Numbered from the stretch's first letter, positions 50,582 to 59,628 are shown. The stretch: 64,000 nucleotides of DNA from Blastococcus sp. CT_GayMR20 (GCF_004570345.1 NZ_SPQM01000012.1:1-64000); one strand, 5' to 3'. Notes: generated from the letters alone by a model not told the origin. A program made the numbers and translations.

Positions 50582-51355
50582 ATGACCGGCTGGGAGATGG
50601 CCGCCGTGGCCGCGGCCGGCCTCGCGGCGGGCGGGATCAACGCCGTCGTCGGCTCCGGCACCCTGGTCAGCTTCCCCGTGCTGCTCGCCGTCGGGCTGCC
50701 GCCGGTGCCCGCGACGATCAGCAACTCCCTCGGCCTGATCGCGGGCAACCTCAGCGGGGCGGTCGGCTACCGGCGGGAGCTCCGGGGCCAGCGACGGCTG
50801 CTCCTCCGGCTCCTGCCCGCCTCCGTCCTGGGCGCGCTCACCGGCGCCTTCCTGCTGCTGCACCTGCCGGCGTCGAGCTTCGAGGCGATCGTCCCCGTCC
50901 TCATCGGGATCGCCGTCGTCCTGGTCGCCGTCCAGCCGGCCCTGCAGCGGAGGCTGGCCACGCCCGCGGGCTCGCCGGACCGTCCGGTCGACGGCGCGCG
51001 GCTGGCCGGACTCTTCGCCGGGGCGTACGCCACGGGCACGTACGGCGGCTACTTCGCGGCCAGTCAGGGTGTGCTGCAGATCGGCATCTTCGGCCTGCTG
51101 CTCCGGGAGTCCATCCAGCGCCTGAACGCGCTCAAGAACGTGCTCACCCTGACGGTCAACACGGTGGCGGCCGGGGCCTACGTCGTCGTCGCCTCGAACC
51201 TGGTCGACTGGACGGCCGCGGCCCTGCTCGCGGGCGGCTCCCTGGTCGGCGGGCACGTCGGCGCCCGCTTCGGCCGCCGGCTGCCGTCGTGGCTCCTGAG
51301 GACGGCGATCGTCGTCCTCGGCATCATCGCCATCGTGGTCCTGGTGACGAGGTGA
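50582..51355 (+). CDS. TauE/SafE-family transporter, first copy
   Basis: Membrane protein of 257 residues with about eight helices in two repeats. The opening AGLAAGGINAVVGSGTLVSF and the mid-protein YATGTYGGYFAASQGVL correspond to the two internal repeat signatures of the sulfite/sulfonate-exporter (TauE/SafE) family. Substrate unknown, probably an organic or sulfur anion. The stop overlaps the GTG start of a second family member (GTGA), so the pair may form a heteromeric transporter. Confidence 0.88.
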   Translation: MTGWEMAAVAAAGLAAGGINAVVGSGTLVSFPVLLAVGLPPVPATISNSLGLIAGNLSGAVGYRRELRGQRRLLLRLLPASVLGALTGAFLLLHLPASSFEAIVPVLIGIAVVLVAVQPALQRRLATPAGSPDRPVDGARLAGLFAGAYATGTYGGYFAASQGVLQIGIFGLLLRESIQRLNALKNVLTLTVNTVAAGAYVVVASNLVDWTAAALLAGGSLVGGHVGARFGRRLPSWLLRTAIVVLGIIAIVVLVTR

Positions 51356-52119
51356 ACCCCCTCGAGTTCGGCTTCCTCGTCCTCGCCGGCATCGGCGCCG
51401 GTCTCGTGGGCAGCATCGCCGGTCTCGCCTCGCTCATCAGCTATCCCGCGCTGCTCGCGATCGGCATCCCGCCCGTGACCGCCAACGTCACCAACACGAC
51501 GGCGATGGTCCTGACCGGCGTCGGCTCGGTCAGCGCGTCCCGGCCGGAGCTGACAGGGCAACGGTCGCGGGTCCTGCGGCTCGCCGGCGCCTCGGCGCTG
51601 GGCGGCGCCGCCGGGGCGGCCCTGCTGCTGTCGACGCCGACGTCGGCGTTCGAACGGATCGTCCCCTGGCTGATCGCCGCGGCCGCGATCGCCCTGCTGG
51701 TCAGCCGCCCGCCGCAGGCCCTTGCGGTCGAGGGGGCGCTGGAGCACCCCGAGCACCGCGACCCCTGGTGGCTGCCGCTCGGGACGTTCACGATTGCCAT
51801 CTACGGCGGCTACTTCGGCGCCGCGGCCGGCGTGATGATGCTGGCGATGTTCCTGCTCACCACCGGCGAGGGCCTGCCCCGCGGCAACGCGCTGCGCAAC
51901 GTCGTCCTCGGGATCGCCAACGGCACCGCCGCCGTCGGCTTCATCGTGTTCTCGTCGATCGCGTGGTCGGCCGCGCTGCCGCTGGCCATCGGGCTCTTCG
52001 CCGGGGGCCGGCTGGGCCCGCGCGTCGTCCGCCGGGCCCCGCAGACGCTGCTGCGCCGACTGATCGCGCTCGCCGGCATCGGCCTGGCGATCCACCTCGG
52101 CATCCAGGCCTACACCTGA
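51352..52119 (+). CDS. TauE/SafE-family transporter, second copy
   Basis: Membrane protein of 255 residues, paralogous to the gene upstream. The repeat signatures read AGLVGSIAGLASLISYPALL and AIYGGYFGAAAGVMMLAMFL. Start GTG (VNPLEFGFLV) overlapping the first copy's stop by 4 nt. Tandem TauE/SafE pairs in one operon are frequent in actinobacteria. Convergent with the next gene after 27 nt. Confidence 0.88.
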   Translation: MNPLEFGFLVLAGIGAGLVGSIAGLASLISYPALLAIGIPPVTANVTNTTAMVLTGVGSVSASRPELTGQRSRVLRLAGASALGGAAGAALLLSTPTSAFERIVPWLIAAAAIALLVSRPPQALAVEGALEHPEHRDPWWLPLGTFTIAIYGGYFGAAAGVMMLAMFLLTTGEGLPRGNALRNVVLGIANGTAAVGFIVFSSIAWSAALPLAIGLFAGGRLGPRVVRRAPQTLLRRLIALAGIGLAIHLGIQAYT

Positions 52120-52146
52120 GCGCGGGCGGACGGCGTCCGAGCAACC

Positions 52147-52677
52147 TCAGCGGCTGACGTAGGCCGCCAGGAACAGCACGAAGCCGCTGACCAGGAGCAG
52201 CAGCCGGGCCGGCGTCAGCCCGTTGAGCAGGCCGGCCGTCGCCTCCACCCACGCTGGGCGGACGACGGCGTCGCGGGCACGCTGCCGGATCATCCGCACC
52301 TCGTCGGCGAGCAGGATGCCCGACGTCCCGAGCAGGCCCAGGCCGAGGACGGTGAAGGCGAGTGCCAGCCGGTCCTCGAAGCTGTCGGCCACTCCGCCCA
52401 GCAGCAGCACGACGACCAGGCCCAGGAGCAGCCCGATCAGGGCGCCGGCCACGGGAGCCCACGGGCCCATGACGGTCAGCGGGCCGCGGCGCGGCATCCG
52501 CGGCGCCGGCCGGACGGTGACCGGTGCGGTCATGTGGGCGGCGTCCTGCTGCGGCGCGGCGCCGGCCTCCTCCGCCGCCGTCGGGACGACCTCCGGCTCG
52601 CCCGGCACACCCGGACGGACCACCGGGATCTCCGCCGTGCCCGTGCCGACCGACGTACTTCCGTTGCGTTCACTCAT
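52147..52677 (-). CDS. Membrane protein with long polar N-terminus
   Basis: Protein of 176 residues: ~70 polar, Pro/Glu-rich residues, then three hydrophobic helices (WAPVAGALIGLLLGLVVVLL, LALAFTVLGLGLLGTSGILL, ARLLLLVSGFVLFLAAYVS). A basic amphipathic stretch (RMIRQRARDAVVRPAW) lies between the last two. Starts ATG. No domain recognised; function unknown. The 115-nt region to the next gene on its upstream side has a repeated CTCAGTGGC. Confidence 0.72.
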   Translation of the reverse strand: MSERNGSTSVGTGTAEIPVVRPGVPGEPEVVPTAAEEAGAAPQQDAAHMTAPVTVRPAPRMPRRGPLTVMGPWAPVAGALIGLLLGLVVVLLLGGVADSFEDRLALAFTVLGLGLLGTSGILLADEVRMIRQRARDAVVRPAWVEATAGLLNGLTPARLLLLVSGFVLFLAAYVSR

Positions 52678-52792
52678 GACTCATCACCTCATCCGTCACG
52701 CTAGGCGCATCCGTCCCAGAAGCTCGGACGACGCCCCGAGGACGCGCGAGTGGCCTACGACTCAGTGGCCGGCGAACTCAGTGGCGGCGACC

Positions 52793-53503
52793 TCAGCAGG
52801 TGGCGAGCAGCCCGGCCAGCGCGTCGGCCTCGGCGGGCGTGACGGCCAGGGCGTAGCGGTCCTTCACCGTGACGACGACGGTCGCGTAGGAGCAGCCGTA
52901 GGCCGGGTCCGCGGGAACCCACTCCTCGGCGGTCGAGTCGCCCTTCGAGGAGTTCTCCGCCCGCGTCGTCGCGATCAGGTTGGCGAGGTCGTTGGCGAAC
53001 GCCTCCCGCTGGTCGGGCGCCCACGCCGCGGCCCCCTGCACCCAGGCGGCGGCCAGCGGGACGACGTGATCGATCGGCACCAGGGCGGCGTCGGCCTTCT
53101 CGAAGGGGACCATCTCGCCGGTGTACGGGTCGTCGAGGACACCGGCGATGACCACGCACCCCTGCGTCCCGTCGCGCACCTGCACCTCGGTGAGGTCGCG
53201 GTGCAGGACGTCGTTGCGCTGGTCGCAGCCGTTGCGGTCGACGTCGGACCACGCCGGGCCGAACACGCAGGCCTCCCCGTCGCCGCAGCCGCGCTCGTAG
53301 CCGTCGAGTGCGGTCTTCTCCGCGACCCGCAGGCCGGCCAGTGCCGTGGCCGCGGCGGCGGGCTCGAGCGTTCCGGTTGGGACGTCCGCCTGTCCCACCG
53401 ACGCGGCGGGCTCCGGCGGACCCGACTCGATCTGCCACTCGAACTCGCAGCCGGTGAGGGTGAGGAGGACGGCGAGCAGCACGAGGACGACGGAACGGGG
53501 CAC
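52793..53503 (-). CDS. Exported HNH-type nuclease lipoprotein (DUF1524-like)
   Basis: Protein of 236 residues. The signal peptide SVVLVLLAVLLTLTGC ends in a clean lipobox (LTGC), so it is probably anchored outside the membrane. The C-terminal domain has the DHVVPLAAAW motif and NDLANLIATTRAENSSKGDS, typical of secreted HNH nucleases of the DUF1524 (GmrSD C-terminal-like) type. Five cysteines suggest disulphides. GTG start. It might act on extracellular DNA for nutrients or defence; no immunity gene is evident. Confidence 0.85.
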   Translation of the reverse strand: MPRSVVLVLLAVLLTLTGCEFEWQIESGPPEPAASVGQADVPTGTLEPAAAATALAGLRVAEKTALDGYERGCGDGEACVFGPAWSDVDRNGCDQRNDVLHRDLTEVQVRDGTQGCVVIAGVLDDPYTGEMVPFEKADAALVPIDHVVPLAAAWVQGAAAWAPDQREAFANDLANLIATTRAENSSKGDSTAEEWVPADPAYGCSYATVVVTVKDRYALAVTPAEADALAGLLATC

Positions 53504-53557
53504 CCCCCGACGCTACGAGCGACCACCGACGGTTCCCGGCACCGACACTCGTTGCGG

Positions 53558-55228
53558 CTAGACCAGGCGGCGGCTGTCCTGGGCCACGACGCGCAGCCAG
53601 CGGTAGCCGTAGCCCTCCAGCGGGACCTCGGCCCCGCCCTTGTCCGACAGCGACGTCTCGCCCGCCTGCAGCAGGTCGACCAGGCGGTGCGAGGCGTCGC
53701 AGCCCTCGAGCGTGATCGGCACGGTGCGCGGTTCGGCGCACAGGTTGTGCAGCGCCACGAGTGCCCCGTCGTCCCAGGAGCAGAGGTGGGCGAGCACCTC
53801 GGGGCAGGGGTGCTCCAGCACGTGGAAGTCGCCCCACCCGAGCTCCGGCGACTCCCGGTACCGGCGGATCAGCAGCTTCATGAACGACAGCAGCGAGTCG
53901 GGGTCGTTGCGCTGGGCCGCGACGTTGACGAACTCGGGAGAGAAGCCGCCGCTGACCACCGGGCCGGGCAGCTTCCGGGGCTCGGCGGGCGAGAAGCCGC
54001 CGTTGCGCCCCGACGTCCACTGCATGGGCGTCCGGACGGCGAGGCGCCCCTCGGCATCGAGGTCCTCCCCCATGCCGATCTCCTCCCCGTAGAAGAGCAC
54101 CGGGGTGCCGGGGAGGGAGAACAGCAGGCTGTAGACCATCCGGATCCGCCGCGGGTCGCCGTCCAGCATCGGCGGCAGCCGCCGGCGCAGACCCCGGCCG
54201 TAGACCTGCATCCGCTCCTCCGGGCCGAAGGCGGCGAACACCTCAGCGCGCTCCTCGTCGGACAGCTTGTCGAGCGTGAGCTCGTCGTGGTTGCGCACGA
54301 AGGTCGCCCACTGCGAGTCCGGTGACAGCGCCGGCCGGCCCTCGAGCGCGGCGGCCAGCGGTCCGGCGTCGGCCCGGGCCAACGCGAGGTAGAGCGCCTG
54401 CATGCCGATGAAGTCGAACTGCATCGTCAGCTCGTCCCCGTCCCTGCCGCCGAAGAACTCCAGCTGCTGGTCGAACGGCAGGTTCACCTCGCCGAGGAGG
54501 ACCCCGCTGCCCGAGCGACGGCCGACGAGCTGGCGCAGCGCCCGCAGGTACTGGTGCGGCTCCGGGAAGGCGCCGTCGTCCGCCCCCGCCGTCTCCAGGA
54601 GGAAGGGGACGGCGTCGACGCGGAAGCCCGAGAGCCCGAGCTGCAGCCAGAACCCCATCACCTTGGCGATCTCGTCGCGCACCCGCGGCTCGGTGACGTT
54701 CAGGTCCGGCTGCTCCTTGTAGAACTTGTGCAGGTACCACTCCCCCGTCGGCTCGGACAGCGTCCAGATGCTGGTCTCCTGGTCGGGGAAGACGACGTCC
54801 TTCGTCGTGTCGGGCGGCGGGTCCGAGCGCCAGACGTAGAAGTCGCGGAACGGCGAGTCCTTGCTCCTCTCGGCCGACCGGAACCAGGGGTGCTTGCGCG
54901 AGGTGTGGTTGACGACGAGGTCGGCGATCACCCGCATGCCGCGGTCGTTCGCCGTCCGGATGACCTCGACGAGGTCGCCGTGCGTGCCCAGCCGGGGATC
55001 GACGCCGTAGAAGTCGGTGATGTCGTAGCCGTCGTCGCGCTCGGCGGTCGGGTAGAAGGGCATCAGCCACAGGCAGGTGACGCCGAGGTCGGCGAGGTGG
55101 TCGAGCCGCTGGGCCAGGCCGGCGAAGTCCCCGATGCCGTCGCCGTTCCAGTCCATGAACGTCTCGACGTCGAGGCAGTAGACGACGGCGGTCTTCCACC
55201 AGAGGTCACTGGTGTCGGTGATCCTCAT
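53558..55228 (-). CDS. Alpha-amylase-family hydrolase, trehalose-synthase-like
   Basis: GH13 enzyme of 556 residues. Region I is DLVVNHTS, region II has the nucleophile in GFRVDAVPF, region III the acid/base Glu in LLGEVNLPF and region IV is FVRNHDELTL. The segments TPMQWTSGRNGGFS and WLMPFYPTAERDDGYDITDF are characteristic of the TreS/oligo-glucosidase subgroup. It probably interconverts maltose and trehalose or hydrolyses short alpha-glucans; the maltokinase domain of some TreS fusions is absent. Its ATG overlaps the stop of the LLM gene (ATGA). Confidence 0.88.
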   Translation of the reverse strand: MRITDTSDLWWKTAVVYCLDVETFMDWNGDGIGDFAGLAQRLDHLADLGVTCLWLMPFYPTAERDDGYDITDFYGVDPRLGTHGDLVEVIRTANDRGMRVIADLVVNHTSRKHPWFRSAERSKDSPFRDFYVWRSDPPPDTTKDVVFPDQETSIWTLSEPTGEWYLHKFYKEQPDLNVTEPRVRDEIAKVMGFWLQLGLSGFRVDAVPFLLETAGADDGAFPEPHQYLRALRQLVGRRSGSGVLLGEVNLPFDQQLEFFGGRDGDELTMQFDFIGMQALYLALARADAGPLAAALEGRPALSPDSQWATFVRNHDELTLDKLSDEERAEVFAAFGPEERMQVYGRGLRRRLPPMLDGDPRRIRMVYSLLFSLPGTPVLFYGEEIGMGEDLDAEGRLAVRTPMQWTSGRNGGFSPAEPRKLPGPVVSGGFSPEFVNVAAQRNDPDSLLSFMKLLIRRYRESPELGWGDFHVLEHPCPEVLAHLCSWDDGALVALHNLCAEPRTVPITLEGCDASHRLVDLLQAGETSLSDKGGAEVPLEGYGYRWLRVVAQDSRRLV

Positions 55229-56211
55229 ACCGCCACCGCCGGCTCCGGCTTCTCGACGTCCAGCTGGGGCAGCACGTGCTCGCCGAACGCGTCGAGGAAG
55301 CCGCGCTGCTCCTGGCCGACGTGGTGCAGGTAGATGTCGTCGAAACCGAGCTCGACGTACTCGTCGATCCAGGCGGCGTGCTGACCGAGGTCCGACGACA
55401 CGCGCACGACCTTCGCCACGTCGTCCGGGGTGACGTGGGCGCTGGCCTGCTCGAACGCCTCCGGGGTGTCGAGGTCCCAGCACAGCGGTGGGGGGAAGAC
55501 GTTGCTGTGCCACTCCTCGAACGCGATGGCCAGCGCCCGGTCGGGGTCCGGGTCGTAGGAGACGTGCACCTGGAGGACGAGCCGGCCGCGTCCGCCCGCG
55601 TCCCGGTACGCGGCGATCATCTCGCGCAGGTGCCCGTGCGGCTGGTTGATGGTGACCATGCCGTCGGCCCACTCCGCGCCCCGGCGTGCGGTCGCGACGG
55701 TGACTGCGGGCGCGATCAGCGCCGGTGGCTGCTCGGGCAGGGTCCAGATCTTCGCCCGGTCGACGGTCACCAGCCCGTCGTGCGTGACCTCCTCCCCCGC
55801 CAGCAGCGCCCGGATGACGTCGACGCACTCCCGGAGGCGGGCGTCGCGCACGTCCTTGCGGGGCCACCGGTCCCCGGTGATGTGCTCGTTCATCGCCTCG
55901 CCGCTGCCCAGCGCCACCCAGAACCGGCCGGGGAACATCGCGCCGAGTGTCGCGATCGCCTGCGCCACGATCGCCGGGTGGTAGCGCTGGCCGGGCGCGT
56001 TGACCGCGCCGAACGGCAGGTTCGTCGTCGCCAGCGCGGCGCCGAGCCAGGACCACGAGAACCCGGAGTGCCCCTGCTCGAGGTTCCACGGCGCGAAGTG
56101 GTCCGAGCACATCGCGGCCGTGAACCCGACCTCCTCCGCGTGCTGGACGGCTGTGAGCAGCTCCGCGGGATGGATCTGCTCGTGGGAGTTGTGGAATCCG
56201 ATCACCGGCAT
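55225..56211 (-). CDS. LLM-class flavin oxidoreductase (TIGR03885-like)
   Basis: Protein of 328 residues with the luciferase-like TIM barrel. The N-terminus IGFHNSHEQIHPAELLTAVQ and MCSDHFAPWNLEQGHSGFSW match the group of presumed F420- or FMN-dependent oxidoreductases often adjacent to alpha-glucan hydrolases. The start is ATG. It overlaps the TreS-like gene by 4 nt. The natural substrate and cofactor are not established. Confidence 0.85.
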   Translation of the reverse strand: MPVIGFHNSHEQIHPAELLTAVQHAEEVGFTAAMCSDHFAPWNLEQGHSGFSWSWLGAALATTNLPFGAVNAPGQRYHPAIVAQAIATLGAMFPGRFWVALGSGEAMNEHITGDRWPRKDVRDARLRECVDVIRALLAGEEVTHDGLVTVDRAKIWTLPEQPPALIAPAVTVATARRGAEWADGMVTINQPHGHLREMIAAYRDAGGRGRLVLQVHVSYDPDPDRALAIAFEEWHSNVFPPPLCWDLDTPEAFEQASAHVTPDDVAKVVRVSSDLGQHAAWIDEYVELGFDDIYLHHVGQEQRGFLDAFGEHVLPQLDVEKPEPAVAV

Positions 56212-56253
56212 GCGCCCATGCCTACCGGTGTCCGGACCCCGCGGCCAGGTGGG

Positions 56254-56886
56254 TCAGCGGCCGGCGAGTGCCAACCGGACACCGAAACCGAGCAGCGTCG
56301 CCCCGGTGACCCCGTCGATCGCACGCACCGTCGACGGACGGCGGAGGCGCCGGCCGAGCGCGCTCGCGAGCGCGATGAGCAGGGCGAACCAGACGGCCGA
56401 CAGGGCGCCGTGCACGCCGGCCAGCAGGAGGCCGACGAGCAGCGGGTCGCTCCCGGCCGGCAGGAACTGCGGCAGCAGGGCGACGTAGAAGACGCCGACC
56501 TTCGGGTTGAGCAGGTTGGTGGCCAGACCGGCCCGGGCCGCCCGCCACGCCGACGTCGCCGGTGCCCCGTCCGGCTCGGCGGGCGCACCGCTCCCTCGCA
56601 CGGCGCGCACCAGCAGCCGGGCGCCGAACCACAGCAGGTAGGCCGCACCCGCGTACCGCAGGACGTCGTAGGCGAGGTCCGAGGCGGTCAGCAGCGCGGA
56701 GACGCCGACGGCCGCGGCGGCACCCCAGACGAACAGCCCGGCGACGATCCCGGCCGCGGTCGCGGCAGCCTCGCCCCGGCTCCGGGTGAGCGCCGCGCGC
56801 AGGACGAGGGCGGTGTCCAGTCCCGGCGTGACGGTGAGCGCCGCCGCCACGACGGCGAAACCCAGGACCGCCGTGCCGAGGCTCAC
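56254..56886 (-). CDS. LysE/RhtB-family exporter
   Basis: Protein of 210 residues with about six hydrophobic helices. The signature PGLDTALVLRAALTRSRGEA opens the protein and NLLNPKVGVFYVALLPQFLP is the second family motif. Such proteins export amino acids or related small molecules. The GTG start is preferred (VSLGTAVLGF). Divergent from malQ; the 58-nt spacer is short, so promoters must overlap the genes. Not an obvious functional match to its carbohydrate neighbours. Confidence 0.85.
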   Translation of the reverse strand: MSLGTAVLGFAVVAAALTVTPGLDTALVLRAALTRSRGEAAATAAGIVAGLFVWGAAAAVGVSALLTASDLAYDVLRYAGAAYLLWFGARLLVRAVRGSGAPAEPDGAPATSAWRAARAGLATNLLNPKVGVFYVALLPQFLPAGSDPLLVGLLLAGVHGALSAVWFALLIALASALGRRLRRPSTVRAIDGVTGATLLGFGVRLALAGR

Positions 56887-56944
56887 GTCGCCATGGTGGC
56901 GCACTGGGACTGCGAACCGGCCACGCCCCGGCGAGGATCGCCGG

Positions 56945-58795
56945 GTGACACGGACACCGACCACCGACGAGTGGGGCATCGATGCGAGCTGGCTGGACGC
57001 GCTGGACGAGGAGCACGAGGTGGCTCCGGCGACGATCGAGCGGCTGCGGGAGGTCATCGGGCGTCCCCCGGCGGACCTCGAGGACCGTGCGCCGATCGTC
57101 GCCCGGCCCGGGGACGCGCTGGAGATCGACGAGGCCACCGTCGTCTGCGAGGACGGGGACGTGCGGCAGATCGACGGCGAGCTGCCCGAGGACTTCCCCC
57201 TCGGCTACCACTGGCTGCAGACGCCCGAGGGCCGTCGCCGGCGGCTGATCGTCTCCCCCGGCGGGTGCTGGCTCCCCGAGGGCCGCCGCTGGGGCTGGGC
57301 CGTGCAGCTCTACGCCACCCGCAGCCGCGACAGCTGGGGCATCGGCGACCTCGCCGACCTGCGGGCGGTGCGCCGCATGGCGGCCGACCAGGGCGCGGGT
57401 TTCGTGCTGATCAACCCCCTGCACGCGGTCGCCCCGACCGCCGGGCAGGAGTCCAGCCCGTACCTGCCGGCCACCCGCCGCTTCCGCAACCCGATCTACC
57501 TGCGGGTCTCCGAGGTGCCCGGCGCCGACGGCGTCGACCTCGAGGAGGATGCCGGCCGAGCGCTCTCCGACGGCACGCTCATCGACCGGGACGCGATCTG
57601 GGCGCGCAAGCGCGAGGTGCTGATGCGCATCTTCTTCGCCCACGGGGGCGGCGAGGCGTTCGCCCGCTGGCGCGAGGAGCAGGGGCAGACGCTGCAGGAC
57701 TGGGCGACGTGGGCCGCGATCGTCGAGGAGCACGGCGGCGACTGGCACACCTGGCCCCCGGAGCTGCGCCGTCCGGAGAGCCCGGAACTGGCCGCCTACG
57801 TCGAGCGGCACGGCGCCGTCGTGGCGTTCCACGCCTGGCTGCAGTGGGCGCTGGACCTGCAGTTCACCGCCGCCACCGGTGACATGACCGTCATCCAGGA
57901 CCTGCCCATCGGCTTCGCCGGGGGCGGCGCCGACGCCTGGACCTGGCAGGACGTGCTGGCCGAGGGCGTGGACGTCGGCGCCCCGCCGGACGCCTTCAAC
58001 TCGCAGGGCCAGAACTGGGGCTCGCCACCGCTGATCCCGTGGCGGCTCCGGGACGCCGACTACGAGCCGTTCATCCAGTCCATCCGCGCCACCATGGCCG
58101 GCGGTGGGGGGCTGCGGATCGACCACGTCATGGGCCTGTTCCGGCTGTGGTGGGTTCCCGCGAACGGCAGTGCCGCGGACGGCGCCTACGTCCGCTACCC
58201 GTCCGACGACCTGCTCGACATCGTCGCGCTGGAGAGCCACCGGGCGCAGGCCCTCGTCGTCGGTGAGGACCTCGGCACCGTGGAGGACGGGGTCCGGGAA
58301 GCCATGGCCGAGCACGGCGTGCTGTCCTACCGGCTGCTGTGGTTCGAGGAGGACGCCCCGGCGGAGTGGCCGGCGGAGGCCATGGCGGCGATCACCACTC
58401 ACGACCTGCCCACGGTCGCGGGGCTGTGGACCGGGAACGACGCCGAGGAGCAGCGCGAGTACGGCACGGGGACGGACGAGGAGCTGGAGCGGGGCCGGAA
58501 GGCGCTGCTGGAGCGGCTGCCCGGGCTCGCCGAGGACGCACCCGTCGAGCAGGCCGTCGAGCGGGCGCACCGACTGCTGGCGCAGGCCCCGTCGAAGCTG
58601 CTGTCGGCGACCCTGGACGACGCGGTGGGTGAACTGCGCCGTCCGAACGTGCCCGGCACGACCGAGCGCCCCAACTGGTCGCTGCCGCTGCCCGTGCTCG
58701 TGGAGGACCTGCCCGGCCACCCCCTGCTGCAGAAGGTCTCGGGCATCCTCGCCGCCGGCGTGACCAACGACCGGAGGCCGGCCCCGAGGAGATGA
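56945..58795 (+). CDS. malQ: 4-alpha-glucanotransferase
   Basis: Amylomaltase (GH77) of 616 residues that transfers alpha-1,4-glucan segments. Catalytic motifs: LRIDHVMGLFRLWWVP (nucleophile Asp), VVGEDLGTV (acid/base Glu) and TTHDLPT. QESSPYLPATRRFRNPIYL is a family signature. An N-terminal ~130-residue extension precedes the barrel, as in many actinobacterial MalQ proteins. GTG start (VTRTPTTDEW). A 9-bp hairpin spans its stop codon. Confidence 0.95.
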   Translation: MTRTPTTDEWGIDASWLDALDEEHEVAPATIERLREVIGRPPADLEDRAPIVARPGDALEIDEATVVCEDGDVRQIDGELPEDFPLGYHWLQTPEGRRRRLIVSPGGCWLPEGRRWGWAVQLYATRSRDSWGIGDLADLRAVRRMAADQGAGFVLINPLHAVAPTAGQESSPYLPATRRFRNPIYLRVSEVPGADGVDLEEDAGRALSDGTLIDRDAIWARKREVLMRIFFAHGGGEAFARWREEQGQTLQDWATWAAIVEEHGGDWHTWPPELRRPESPELAAYVERHGAVVAFHAWLQWALDLQFTAATGDMTVIQDLPIGFAGGGADAWTWQDVLAEGVDVGAPPDAFNSQGQNWGSPPLIPWRLRDADYEPFIQSIRATMAGGGGLRIDHVMGLFRLWWVPANGSAADGAYVRYPSDDLLDIVALESHRAQALVVGEDLGTVEDGVREAMAEHGVLSYRLLWFEEDAPAEWPAEAMAAITTHDLPTVAGLWTGNDAEEQREYGTGTDEELERGRKALLERLPGLAEDAPVEQAVERAHRLLAQAPSKLLSATLDDAVGELRRPNVPGTTERPNWSLPLPVLVEDLPGHPLLQKVSGILAAGVTNDRRPAPRR

Positions 58796-58807
58796 GGACC
58801 GGCCTCC
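58773..58807 (+). terminator. Hairpin spanning the malQ stop codon
   Basis: GGAGGCCGG (58773-58781) pairs perfectly with CCGGCCTCC (58799-58807); the 17-nt loop contains the malQ stop. No U-tract follows. A second perfect hairpin, GCCTGTG-TCG-CACAGGC, lies at 58882-58898. The 325-nt stretch 58796-59120 otherwise contains no credible gene; its remaining recognised feature is the LexA-type box at 59000. Confidence 0.5.
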
Positions 58808-58999
58808 GGCCGTGGTGCTCGCGGTGCCGACCGGCGCACCGGCCACGACTCGGAGCGCTCACGGCAGCCCAGAAGTCGTTTGCCTGTGTCGCACAGGCGG
58901 CTCGCCTCCCTGCCGCCAACCGGAATGCTGTGCCGCTTCTCACTGACGCCTCGCCGTTCGTGTCGCGACGACGCGCCGGAGCGACTCGCGCCTACCGGA

Positions 59000-59015
59000 T
59001 CGAACGTACGTTCGG
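59000..59015. promoter_or_regulatory. LexA SOS box
   Basis: TCGAACGTACGTTCGG matches the actinobacterial LexA operator TCGAAC-n4-GTTCGA except for the last base, with perfect palindromic core CGAACGTACGTTCG. It lies about 106 nt upstream of the 79-aa gene and more than 200 nt after malQ. LexA repression is inferred from the consensus; lexA itself is not in the window. Confidence 0.75.
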
Positions 59016-59120
59016 ATGCCGTGCGAGACTTCTGCGGTGGCCGGCGGCATGAGTCCTGGACGAGGGGGACGCTCCCTCGGGGAGCGAGCCGCGGCCTCCG
59101 GGGTCCGGACGGAGGTACCG

Positions 59121-59360
59121 ATGTCCGCCGCCGTCCCGGAGCCCGGACCCGCCTACGCAGCCGCCGGGGACGGCGGCGAGGGGCGGCACTGCTGGGTGCG
59201 CGATCCCCCCGAGTTCCCGGGCACATGGCCGGGCCTGCTGGTCGAGTGGCGGCAGCGCGGGGGGGCCTGGCAGGGGCGCGTCGCCTACGCGGTGACCGGC
59301 CCCCACGGGCCGGCCCTGGTGGAGTCGTGGCTGCCGGCGGCCCGGCTGGAGCCGCGATGA
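59121..59360 (+). CDS. Small SOS-box-associated protein, 79 aa
   Basis: Soluble protein with the segment HCWVRDPPEFPGTWPGLLVEWRQ (in parts: HCWVRDPPEFPG; WPGLLVEWRQRGGAWQGRVA) and a C-terminal WLPAARLEP. GGAGG lies 5 nt before the ATG, so translation is well supported; the same frame stays open to an ATG at 59016. The LexA box upstream suggests DNA-damage induction. From memory, similar short proteins occur beside imuA/imuB/dnaE2 mutasome genes in actinobacteria, but no such genes are here. Function unknown. Confidence 0.7.
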   Translation: MSAAVPEPGPAYAAAGDGGEGRHCWVRDPPEFPGTWPGLLVEWRQRGGAWQGRVAYAVTGPHGPALVESWLPAARLEPR

Positions 59361-59427
59361 TCACGGTTGGCGGCGGCGCGAGGTGGCTATGGCCGGACGG
59401 TCACATTCCTTCCCGGACGGAGCAACG

Positions 59428-59628
59428 ATGACTTCCCCCGACGACGGCGCCACTCTCGACGACGTGATCCAGCCCGAGGAGCACCCCACGCGCGACCGGA
59501 CCCAGCACGCGAAGGACCCGCACCCGAGCGACGAGGTGCTGGAGCACCGCACGGAGCTGGAGCGCCAGGCCGTGGGTTCGGACGACGCCGACCCCACCGG
59601 CGCCGAGGAACACGCGGCGACCGACTGA
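59428..59628 (+). CDS. Small acidic hydrophilic protein, 66 aa
   Basis: Highly charged, Asp/Glu/His-rich protein (MTSPDDGATLDDVIQPEEHP; ELERQAVGSDDADPTGAEEH), probably disordered. GGAG lies 5 nt before the ATG. No family recognised. It is 67 nt after the 79-aa gene and may share its transcript. The next gene begins right after or over its stop codon. Confidence 0.65.
   Translation: MTSPDDGATLDDVIQPEEHPTRDRTQHAKDPHPSDEVLEHRTELERQAVGSDDADPTGAEEHAATD

Noticed and set aside
58796..59120. Short open frames between malQ and the 79-aa gene
   Set aside because: They are Arg/Ala-rich, lack ribosome-binding sites and overlap hairpins and the LexA box; the region reads as non-coding.
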